Shown: positions 8,360 to 15,361 of the stretch, in pieces
Layout: each line of letters begins with the position of its first letter
Numbering within the stretch: the first letter of the stretch is position 1
Origin: Haloterrigena salifodinae
GTDB lineage: Archaea; Halobacteriota; Halobacteria; Halobacteriales; Natrialbaceae
Length of the DNA: 64,000 nt
Assembly (NCBI RefSeq): GCF_003977755.1
Contig: NZ_RQWN01000002.1
Coordinates: 372,001 to 436,000 of the forward strand
Direction of reading: 5' to 3'
The notes under the pieces: model-generated
Databases searched by the model: none
Seen by the model: only the letters and a program-made list of their open reading frames with translations
Told to the model about the DNA's origin: nothing
Translations under genes and position numbers: made by a program

Positions 8360-8368
8360 TTTAAAACC
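8360..8368 (-). promoter_or_regulatory. TATA box of the rpl44e operon
   Basis: The minus strand reads GTTTTAAACA here, about 38 nt upstream of the rpl44e ATG. It is the only convincing core promoter before the five co-directional genes, consistent with one transcript. Confidence 0.5.
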
Positions 8369-8502
8369 CGTTTGGTTCGTCGCCGTCAGTCGATCGGGCG
8401 CGGAAACTGTCACCCGGGAATAAGTGACCGGCGACTGACGTCTGTACGCTTACCTCGGCATTTGGGAACCGATAGCATGGCAATGGGGTGTGACAGCACG
8501 CG

Positions 8503-9049
8503 ATGGATTTCAGCAACCTCCTCCCGGATTCTGGCCGTCTTCGGACGGACAGCCGCCGGGAAGCGACCGACTTCGTGACGGATCGACTCGAGTCGAGCGC
8601 CGAAGCGGTCGGCGAACTGTCGACGCAGGTTCGCGACGCGGCGAGTCGACGGGCGACCGACGTCGCCGAGCGCGCCGTCGACGACCTCCTCGAGCGCGCG
8701 CTCGATCGAAGCGCCGACGACCTGCTCGAGGAAGTCCTGTGCGAGCGATCGGCCGCGTCGGACGAGACCGCGAGCGCTGCGGGTACCGCGGATCGGGACT
8801 CGAGTGCGGTCGCGGGCGACATCGCCCGCTCGGACGGCGAGACTGACCGTCCGATCGACGATCCGCTCGCCGAGGCGTGCTCCCGGCTCTGTGCGCGACT
8901 GGACGACGCGACGGACCGTCCCGTCGATCGCTGCTAACAGATCTGCTCGAGCGCGACGCCGTAGTTGTCGGCCACGAACTCGAGCGCGCGCTCGCCGAGG
9001 AACTGCCCGCGCTCGTGGCGGATCTGGAGACGGAACTGGCACAGATGGA
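8503..9049 (+). pseudogene. unrecognised helical protein, probably frameshifted
   Basis: From the ATG at 8503 an acidic, Arg-rich helical protein runs for 144 codons to a TAA at 8935-8937. It has amphipathic repeats such as AVDDLLERALDRSADDLLEEVL. In the next frame the same style continues without a start codon (LLTDLLERDAVVVGHELERALAEELPALVADLETELAQ) up to about 9045. The simplest reading is one indel near 8930 in a gene of about 180 codons. I do not recognise a family. It directly precedes the broken nitric oxide reductase gene, so the block 8.5-10.3 kb appears to be decaying together. An intact 144-aa protein is the alternative. Confidence 0.4.
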
Positions 9050-10311
9050 GTCGAGCGGTTCCGCGGCCTCGACGCGCTCCGCTCGAACTCGACCGGGTCG
9101 CTGGCGCTCGTTGGGCTGTTCGTCGCCAACCTCGCCGCGATGACGCTCGGGACCTACGTCTCTCGAGAGCGGGCGCCGCCGATCCCTGATGAGATCCGCG
9201 GCCCGAACGGAGAGACCGTCGTGACCGCCAAGCAAGTCCGGACGGGGAAGAAGGCGTTCCAGGCCAACAGGCTCATGAATCAGGGGTCGGTCCTGGGCAA
9301 CGGCTCGTACTTCAGGGTCGATCTGACGGCTGACGCGCTCGAGTTGGAAGCCGAGTACATGCGAGAGTACTACGCGCGCCAGCGCGAGAGCGACTCGTTC
9401 GACTCCCTTCCGGAAGGCGACCGGGCGGCTGTCGAACGGCGCGTGGAGCGGGAACTCGACGCAGACGCGCCCGAGGGCGAGATCGCCCGGTACTCGGCGG
9501 CGGAGGTTTACGCCCACCGACGGCTCCGCGAGGCGTACGTCGACCGCTACTACGGGGGCGCTCCCGAGGGGGGATTCCGCAGGGTTATGTCGACTCGCCC
9601 GAGGAGGCCGCCCGAATCGCCGACTTCGCCTGCTGGACGGCCTGGATGGCCCACACCAACCGTCCCGGTTCCGACCACTCCTACACGAACGACTGGCCGT
9701 ACGTGCCCGCGACCGGGAACTGACCAACCGGCCAGATCGTCGTCTGGAGCACGATCAGCGTCGTCCTGCTGATCGGCGGCGGCGGGTTCGGCGTCTGGGC
9801 CTACCATTCCTTCGACGTCGCCGAGCCGACGACCGAACTTGTCGACGTTCCCTCGCCCGACTCGGTGTCGGTTACGCCGGCCCAGTACGCCGCCGCGCGG
9901 TACGTCCCCGTGGCGGGCGCGCTGTTCGTCGTTCAGGCCCACGTCGGGGCCTTCCTGGCCCACCACTACGTCGAGCGGACCGGTTTCTACGGTATCGGAG
10001 AGGCGTTAGGGGTCGACCTCGTCTCGCTGCTGCCGTTCTCGGTGGGTCGGACCTGGCACGTCAACCTCGGCATCCTCTGGATCACGATGCTGTGACTCGC
10101 AGGTGGGCTCTTCCTGCCGGGGCTGTTCACCCAGCGCGACCCGCTGTGGCAGGCCGAGAGCGCGACCGCGCTGCTAGGCGTGCTCGTGACCGCCACCGTC
10201 GGCGCGTTTGCGGGCGTCTGGCTCGGGACGCGGGGCTACTTCGGCTCGCCCGGAACGAGCGGCGACGACGGCGACCTCTAGTGGTGGCTCGGTAGCGAAT
10301 CGAAGCGGTTC
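9050..10311 (+). pseudogene. norB: broken quinol-dependent nitric oxide reductase gene (norB/norZ), 5' part only
   Basis: The recoverable product is the N-terminal part of qNOR: a first TM helix (SLALVGLFVANLAAMTLGTYV), APPIPDEI, MNQGSVLGNGSYF, the cytochrome c-like periplasmic domain (EEAARIADFACWTAWMAHTNRPG, YTNDWPY), then ITPAQ-type TM segments (VQAHVGAFLAHHYVERTGFYG, RTWHVNLGILWITML). A one-base loss near 9580 shifts the frame. In-frame stops follow at 9721 (TGA), 10093 (TGA) and 10279 (TAG). The last two fall where Trp is expected (WITML-stop-LAGGLFLP; DL-stop-WWLGSE). The catalytic haem b/b3-FeB part, more than half of the protein, is absent. It cannot encode a functional enzyme. Confidence 0.8.
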
Positions 10312-10410
10312 GACGGTTCGGCTTTCCCACTCTCGCCATCGAGTGACGCGAGAACGCGACTAACGCCGAAAGACAGAAGGCTTAATCTACTCTCGCGAGA
10401 AGTCGCCGAC

Positions 10411-10677
10411 ATGAAGCGGCTCATCATCCACGGCGATCCCGGGATCCGGAAGGGGGCCATCGTCGACTACAACGGGACGGAACTGGTCTGCTTCGGGATC
10501 AACCGCAACGGCGAGTGGCACGGTCCCGAGGAGGTCCAGCTGTGGTGTACCGTCGGCACCGAAGACGAGTACGAGGACTACGAGAAGCGCAACTACACGC
10601 CCCACTTCCTCGACGTCGACCGCGTCGACGCCGAAGACGTCGACGTCATCCGAGCAAAGGCCGACCTCGCGGTCTGA
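10411..10677 (+). CDS. conserved haloarchaeal protein, HAH_0734-like
   Basis: An 88-residue acidic soluble protein beginning MKRLIIHGDPGIRKGAIV and containing GINRNGEWHGPEEVQLWC, then a long Asp/Glu-rich C-terminal half with HFLDVDRVDAEDVDVI. The sequence matches what I recall of the small haloarchaeal HAH_0734 family, for which no function is known. A TATA-like GGCTTAATC at 10379-10387 sits about 26 nt before the ATG, so the message is probably leaderless. There are no TM segments or metal motifs. Confidence 0.65.
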   Translation: MKRLIIHGDPGIRKGAIVDYNGTELVCFGINRNGEWHGPEEVQLWCTVGTEDEYEDYEKRNYTPHFLDVDRVDAEDVDVIRAKADLAV

Positions 10678-10876
10678 ACCGCCCGCCGGTTCGGCACGGG
10701 CACCGAGTCCCTCCGAAATCTTTTGTGTGCGCGGTCGATACTGTCGCGACCACGGATAGATGCGTCTCTGCTGGACCTCCAGGGATCGAAAATCCGAAAC
10801 CGATGCTCCGGTCAATGATCGATAGAGCCGTGTTCATCGACCGAGACCACCGGCCGAGCCACCGACGGAGTCCACG

Positions 10877-11323
10877 ATGAGCGATTCGCTCGGGGAGGCC
10901 GTTCGGACCCGGCTTCGCGCGTTGCTCTCGACGGCGCGGTTTAGCCAGTTCGCCGGCGTCGGGATCGTCGGTGCGACGGTCGATATCATCGGCCTCGCCC
11001 TGCTGGTCGACGTGTTCGAACTCTGGTATCTAGGGGCGAAAACGATCTCGTGGGAGCTGTCGATCGTCGTCATCTTTGCGATCAACGAACACTGGACGTT
11101 CGCCACCTACGGGGACATGACGCCTCGAGCGCTGGTCCGGCGGTTCCTGCGCTCGAACGCGGTACGGTTCGCCGGTTTCCTGGTCACGTTGACGGTCTAC
11201 GGCGTGCTGGTCGATCGGTTCGGCGTCTGGTATCTGGCGGCGAACGTCGTCGGAATCGTGGTCGGCTTCTTCGTCAACTACACCTGCGAAAGCCTCTACA
11301 CGTGGAAAGTACATCACGACTGA
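10877..11323 (+). CDS. GtrA-family membrane protein
   Basis: A 148-residue integral membrane protein with four predicted TM helices, at roughly residues 24-45, 51-72, 93-112 and 118-140. It has the GtrA-type motifs FAGVGIVGATVDIIG in helix 1 and NFxxxxxWTF-like INEHWTFATY after helix 2; YTWK closes the protein. GtrA proteins are thought to flip or support lipid-linked sugars for glycosyltransferases. No glycosyltransferase is adjacent, so the role is open. About 200 bp upstream (10678-10876) shows no gene. Confidence 0.85.
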   Translation: MSDSLGEAVRTRLRALLSTARFSQFAGVGIVGATVDIIGLALLVDVFELWYLGAKTISWELSIVVIFAINEHWTFATYGDMTPRALVRRFLRSNAVRFAGFLVTLTVYGVLVDRFGVWYLAANVVGIVVGFFVNYTCESLYTWKVHHD

Positions 11324-11389
11324 CGGTAGAAATCCCCATACGGCGCCCGAATCATAACCCTTAACTAGTGCCCTCGGGTATGATGTAGT

Positions 11390-11464
11390 AGCGGGATGGG
11401 ATAGCCAGGAGATTCCGGCGGGCTCATAACCCGCAGACCGGTAGTTCAAATCTACCTCCCGCTA
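11390..11464 (+). tRNA. initiator tRNA-Met (CAT)
   Basis: A 75-nt cloverleaf. The acceptor stem AGCGGGA pairs with TCCCGCT, giving the A1-U72 pair typical of archaeal initiators. The anticodon loop CTCATAA has CAT at 11425-11427. The anticodon stem GCGGG/CCCGC ends in three G-C pairs beside the loop, the initiator hallmark. The T arm contains GTTCAAATC and the discriminator base is A. CCA is not encoded. A run of T follows directly (11465-11469) as a likely terminator. Confidence 0.95.
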
Positions 11465-11834
11465 TTTTTCGAGACGAACACTAACGCCGAGCACAGCAAG
11501 GCGTTTCGTAAGTCTCGAAAATAGCCACGTAGATTTAAAGCAGGGAGCAGCTTCGCTGCGACCGTGGTTCAAATCTACCTCCCGCTATGTTTTGGCGCAA
11601 ACAAACTTGTGAGCGCCATCCATAGCACGATGGTCGTTTGAACCAGACGGCGCCCGAACGGAGTGAGGGTGACGGCGTGGTTCATATCTCCCTTCCGTTA
11701 CTTTTCGAGACGAACACTAACGCCAAGCACAGCGAGGAGTGGCGCGAGTCTCGAACGTAGCCGAGTAGATTTGAAGGAGATAACGAGGGAGCGACGCGAC
11801 CGGCGTCGGCGCGGTTCAAATCCCTTCCGAGCCA
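11443..11834 (+). repeat. four graded copies of the tRNA-Met 3' end
   Basis: The last 22 bp of the tRNA plus one flanking T (GTTCAAATCTACCTCCCGCTAT, positions 11444-11465) recur exactly at 11567-11588. More diverged copies lie at 11679-11701 (GGTTCATATCTCCCTTCCG) and 11813-11834 (GGTTCAAATCCCTTCCGAG). Such direct repeats of a tRNA 3' end are what site-specific integrases leave as att sites. No integrase gene lies between the copies, so this is at most a footprint. Confidence 0.75.
11465..11469 (+). terminator. T-run terminator after initiator tRNA
   Basis: Five T residues immediately follow the tRNA 3' end, the usual archaeal intrinsic termination signal. Confidence 0.5.
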
Positions 11835-11875
11835 TCGATAGCATGGCGGTCGTTTAACTGGCGGGCGCCCGAACG
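11466..11875 (+). repeat. tandem two-unit repeat block (about 236-bp period)
   Basis: Unit A begins TTTTCGAGACGAACACTAAC at 11466 and again at 11702, with the following CGCC(G/A)AGCACAGC also shared. Unit B, containing GGTCGTTT and CGGCGCCCGAAC, spans about 11615-11659 and recurs at about 11831-11873. The order A-B-A-B with a 236-bp offset indicates an old tandem duplication. Each unit ends in a tRNA-like tail. No open frame of note lies in 11465-12034. The last about 160 bp are AT-richer and hold the promoter of the SBP gene. Confidence 0.75.
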
Positions 11876-11997
11876 AAGAAGGATAAGAACGCGGTCGGCA
11901 TTCCGCACCGATCAGTGCTCACGACGGCGTCTCGTACCGCTCGATCCGGTGTGCGTCTCAGACGAAAGTAAATATCACAGCACCGGTTCGCAAAATT

Positions 11998-12007
11998 GTT
12001 ATATTTG
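11998..12007 (+). promoter_or_regulatory. TATA box of the orphan SBP gene
   Basis: GTTATATTTG lies about 30 nt before the ATG at 12035, giving a near-leaderless transcript for the SBP-PAP2 pair. Confidence 0.5.
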
Positions 12008-12034
12008 AAACGCAGACTCAACTAGTAGCCCTGG

Positions 12035-13810
12035 ATGACCCTCCCGTCGGATCGGTCTGACGACCGAGTAAGTAGACGTGCCGTGCTCGCCGCTGGAAGT
12101 ACTGGAATCGCCGGTTCCGTAGCCGGCTGTATGGACCGCATTCAGCGACTCATCACCGGCGCCGCCAGCGATCAACTCTCGATAACCATCTTAACGCTAC
12201 CCACGGACAACGATCGACAGGCGATCAAGATCGCCCGCCAACTCGAGGAAAACCTCAAGGCGGTCGGTATCAACGTCCGGATCGAGCCCCGCGCCGACGC
12301 CGAGTTGCTGCAGACGGTCTTGCTCGAGCACGACTTCGATTGTTACATCAGTCGCCACCCGGGCGGATACGACCCCGACTTTCTGTACGAGACGTTTCAC
12401 TCGAAGTTCGCCCCCGAAGCCGGTTGGCAAAACCCCTACGGGTTCGTGGACACCAAGCTCGACGAGTTACTCGAGCGACAGCGCTCGACGACGGGGTCGG
12501 AACGGAAGGAAGCGATCGGTGAAGCGCTCGACCGATTGGCGCAAACGCATCCGATCGTGCCGATCTGCGTTCCCGACGAGCGGCGACTCGTCAGAACGGA
12601 TCGGTTCGACGGCTGGGATGATCACCACCTCGGGACCCGACTCGGCTATCTCGGTCTCGAACCCGACGAGAACGACTTCGAGGACGAGGTCGTCCTGAAC
12701 GCGGTGATCACCGACTCGAGCCCCTCGAGAAACATCAATCCCCTCGCCGCGGCGTACCGCTATCGGGGTCCGTTCATCGATCTGCTCTACGACTCGGTAG
12801 CGACCCGGGACGACGACGAACTCCGGCCGTGGCTCGCCGAGTCCTGGGAGTGGGACGAGTCGGTCGCGACGATCACGCTCCGATCGAACTGCCTGTTCCA
12901 CGACGGCGAGCCGGTGACCGCCGACGACGTCAAGTTTACGTACGATCTTCTGGACGACACCTCGCTCGGCGACCGCGACGGGCAGTCGCCGGCGCCGAGA
13001 TACCGCGGGGTGGGTGATGCCGTCGAATCGGTGACGGCCGTCGACGACCGAACCGTTCGGATGCGATTCGGGACGAGCGACGAGGTCGGCGAACTGGCCT
13101 TTACCGTCCCGATTCTCCCGAAACACATCTGGAAGACGGCGGTCAAAGACCGCCTCGAGAACGGCGCAGAGCCCATCCAGGGGACGTGGGATCTCGTGAC
13201 CACCGAAGAGATTCCGCCGATCGGCAGCGGTCCGTTCGCGCTCACCGAGCAGGAGCCGCGCTCGCACCTTCGTTTCGAGCGCTTCGACGACCACTTCACC
13301 CGCCGCGGCTACGTCGACCTGCCGGAGCCCCGCGTCGACGAGATCGCCTTTCACGTCGAACCGAACAGTAGCGCGGCCGTCGACCAGCTCGAGGCGGGGA
13401 ACGCCGACGTGACGGGCTCTATCCTCGGATCGGAGACGGTCGGAGACGTGCCGGACGGCCTCGAACTCGTCGAGTCCGAATCGTGGACGTTCTACCACAT
13501 CGGGTTCAACGTCAGGAACTCGCCGTTCAGCAACCTCCACTTCCGACGAAACGTCGCGCGATTGATCGACAGGGAGTCGCTCGTGGCGGACGTCTTCAAC
13601 GAGCAGGCGAGCCCGACCGTCACGCCAGTTACGGGGGAGTGGATTCCGGACGACCTCGAGTGGGACGGTTCGGCACCATACGCGCCCTTTTTCCGTGACG
13701 AAACGAACAGTGGGGATACGGGAGAACTGGACATAGAACAAGCGAAGCGCGAATTCGAACGACACGGCTTCCAGTACGACGAAGACGGAGAATACATCGT
13801 GAGGTCCTAA
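12035..13810 (+). CDS. peptide/nickel-type ABC substrate-binding lipoprotein, circularly permuted
   Basis: A 591-residue Tat lipoprotein: Arg14-Arg15, hydrophobic stretch, lipobox ending AGC with Cys32. It belongs to solute-binding family 5, which captures oligopeptides for ABC importers. The order of segments is unusual. Residues about 47-195 match the usual C-terminal third (LSITILTLPTDN, LKAVGINVRIEP, GGYDPDFLYETFHS, KLDELLERQRSTT, THPIVPICVPDERRLV). From about 220 the normal N-terminus begins (INPLAAAYRYRGP, LAESWEW, FHDGEPVTADDVKFTYDLL), and the protein ends at AKREFERHGFQYDEDG, exactly where a normal protein would enter its final third. No permease adjoins it. The next gene overlaps its stop (TAATG). 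It may serve the permease encoded at 17.7-19.8 kb. Confidence 0.85.
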   Translation: MTLPSDRSDDRVSRRAVLAAGSTGIAGSVAGCMDRIQRLITGAASDQLSITILTLPTDNDRQAIKIARQLEENLKAVGINVRIEPRADAELLQTVLLEHDFDCYISRHPGGYDPDFLYETFHSKFAPEAGWQNPYGFVDTKLDELLERQRSTTGSERKEAIGEALDRLAQTHPIVPICVPDERRLVRTDRFDGWDDHHLGTRLGYLGLEPDENDFEDEVVLNAVITDSSPSRNINPLAAAYRYRGPFIDLLYDSVATRDDDELRPWLAESWEWDESVATITLRSNCLFHDGEPVTADDVKFTYDLLDDTSLGDRDGQSPAPRYRGVGDAVESVTAVDDRTVRMRFGTSDEVGELAFTVPILPKHIWKTAVKDRLENGAEPIQGTWDLVTTEEIPPIGSGPFALTEQEPRSHLRFERFDDHFTRRGYVDLPEPRVDEIAFHVEPNSSAAVDQLEAGNADVTGSILGSETVGDVPDGLELVESESWTFYHIGFNVRNSPFSNLHFRRNVARLIDRESLVADVFNEQASPTVTPVTGEWIPDDLEWDGSAPYAPFFRDETNSGDTGELDIEQAKREFERHGFQYDEDGEYIVRS

Positions 13811-14778
13811 TGCTCGCCGAGCTGTTGACGCAGGTAACGGTCATCATTGTCGTCCTGCTCGTCGGGTTCGTCCCCGTCTGTATCGGCCGACGCCGGTTGC
13901 GGGCGACCCGCCACGAGTGGCGGGACCGAATGCGAGAGGCCGCGCCCGTCGCGGGCATGGTGCTCGTCGTGTTACTCGCGAACCGGTTCACTCGACAGCG
14001 CTTGCCCGATATCTCCTGGGCGATCGACTGGAACCTGACGCCGACGTTTTACGCCATCGAGGGGGAGGCGATCATCTGGTTTCAGCAGTTCGCCAGCCCG
14101 CCGGTGACCCAGTACTTTTCGTTCGTCTACATCTACGGCTACGTCTTCATTCTGGTCTTCCCCGTGATCGCGTACTTCGCGCTGTCGGATACGCGCCCGC
14201 TCCGGGAGCTGCTGTCCGCGTACGCGCTGAACTACCTGATCGGACTGTTCCTCTACCTCCTGGTGATCGCCTACGGGCCGCGAAACATCATGCCCACCGC
14301 GATCGAGACCGTGCTGTACGATTTCCGCCCGCAGTATCAGTACCTGACGCAGGAGGTAAACCACAACACCAACGTTTTCCCGTCGTTGCACACCTCGCTG
14401 TCGGCGACGATCGCGATCTTCGCCTACCGAACCAGAGACGAGTACCCGATCTGGTTCGCCGTCGCGGCGCCGCTGGCGGCGAGTATCGCGGTGTCGACGA
14501 TGTACCTGGGGATCCACTGGGCGATCGACGTCGTCGCGGGCATCACGCTCGCGGTCGGGACGGTGTACGCCGCCGACCGTCTCGTCGGCCGCTGGTCGCT
14601 CGCGGAGGACTTCGGCATCGAAGTCGACGAGTACGCGGCCCGGATTCGGCGGATCGCCGGAACGAGCGCGCCGACCGATCCCCCCTCGCCTGCCGAAGAC
14701 GACGAGTACGGTGAGGCTGACGGGGCCGACGTCGAGGGTCCCTCGAGCGACGAGCCGTCGACGGGTCGTCGGTCGTAA
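13810..14778 (+). CDS. PAP2-superfamily membrane phosphatase/phosphotransferase
   Basis: A 322-residue integral membrane protein with about six TM helices. It carries PAP2-type motifs FPSLHTS (His194) and MYLGIHWAIDVVAG (His236, Asp240), which together form the phosphohistidine active site. The PSLH variant resembles the inositol-phosphotransferase branch (Aur1-like) rather than classic PSGH phosphatases. The likely substrate is a lipid phosphate or polyprenyl phosphate. The C-terminal about 60 residues are an acidic, Pro/Ser-rich cytoplasmic tail. The start codon overlaps the stop of the SBP gene by one base, so the two are co-transcribed although no functional link is obvious. Confidence 0.8.
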   Translation: MLAELLTQVTVIIVVLLVGFVPVCIGRRRLRATRHEWRDRMREAAPVAGMVLVVLLANRFTRQRLPDISWAIDWNLTPTFYAIEGEAIIWFQQFASPPVTQYFSFVYIYGYVFILVFPVIAYFALSDTRPLRELLSAYALNYLIGLFLYLLVIAYGPRNIMPTAIETVLYDFRPQYQYLTQEVNHNTNVFPSLHTSLSATIAIFAYRTRDEYPIWFAVAAPLAASIAVSTMYLGIHWAIDVVAGITLAVGTVYAADRLVGRWSLAEDFGIEVDEYAARIRRIAGTSAPTDPPSPAEDDEYGEADGADVEGPSSDEPSTGRRS

Positions 14779-14830
14779 CGGGACGCGATCGGCGCCCGCG
14801 CACATTCGAGCGGTCGTTCGCGCTCGAGGC

Positions 14831-15361
14831 TCACTCCCGGATTTCGATCTCGGTCGCGGCGACGAGGCCGCGGTCGGCTGCGTCTTCTCGATTGACCCGC
14901 GCTGTGAGCGCGTAGCGTCCGGGATCGACGGGTTTCCACTCGTCCTCGGCGATCCGGATGCGCTGGGACCACTCGCGACGGAACCGCTTGCGCTCGCCGC
15001 GGGCGAAGGAAAACGCGTCGGGACGGTCGGGAACCGGGCGCTCGAGCCGCGAGGCGGCCGTCGCTCCGTTGACGGCCCAGACCCACCGCTCCGGGGAGTC
15101 GGTCCGCAGCCGGATCGGAAACGGGAGCCGGTTGCGGAACTCGACGCGGACGGCGACGGGGTCGCCGCGCTCGTAGACGTCGCGGTCGGTCGCGATCGAG
15201 ACTTCGACGGCCCGCGTGCGGAGCGCGACGGGCACGAACGCGTGGCTGAACGCGTCCCAGTTGATCGTCCGACCGGTTCCGTCCGCGGTCGCCGCGGGCG
15301 CGAACGGATCGTCCGCGTCCCGCTCGAGCGCGTTCGAGTCGTCGACTCGTTTTCGCGTCAT
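14831..15361 (-). CDS. BsuPI-like (intracellular proteinase inhibitor fold) protein
   Basis: A 176-residue acidic protein without signal peptide. From residue about 50 it reads like a BsuPI immunoglobulin-like domain: DVYERGDPVAVRVEFRNRLPFPIRL, ERWVWAV, FARGERKRFRREW and DPGRYALTARV, the order seen in Bacillus intracellular proteinase inhibitor domains. It overlaps the stop of the ABC ATPase gene by 4 bp (ATGA), so it is the last cistron of the peptide transporter operon. A role in protecting imported peptides or modulating proteolysis is only a guess. It could also be a general binding domain. Confidence 0.5.
   Translation of the reverse strand: MTRKRVDDSNALERDADDPFAPAATADGTGRTINWDAFSHAFVPVALRTRAVEVSIATDRDVYERGDPVAVRVEFRNRLPFPIRLRTDSPERWVWAVNGATAASRLERPVPDRPDAFSFARGERKRFRREWSQRIRIAEDEWKPVDPGRYALTARVNREDAADRGLVAATEIEIRE

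Noticed and set aside
9050..10311. A functional nitric oxide reductase using stop-codon readthrough
   Set aside because: A frameshift and loss of the whole catalytic part accompany the three stops, so recoding at TGA/TAG cannot rescue it.
11465..11880. A CRISPR array
   Set aside because: Only two to four diverged copies, long unequal spacing, and the repeats derive from the tRNA 3' end.
12035..13810. Two fused SBP domains (duplication) rather than permutation
   Set aside because: The total length fits one SBP and each segment type occurs only once; just the order is changed.
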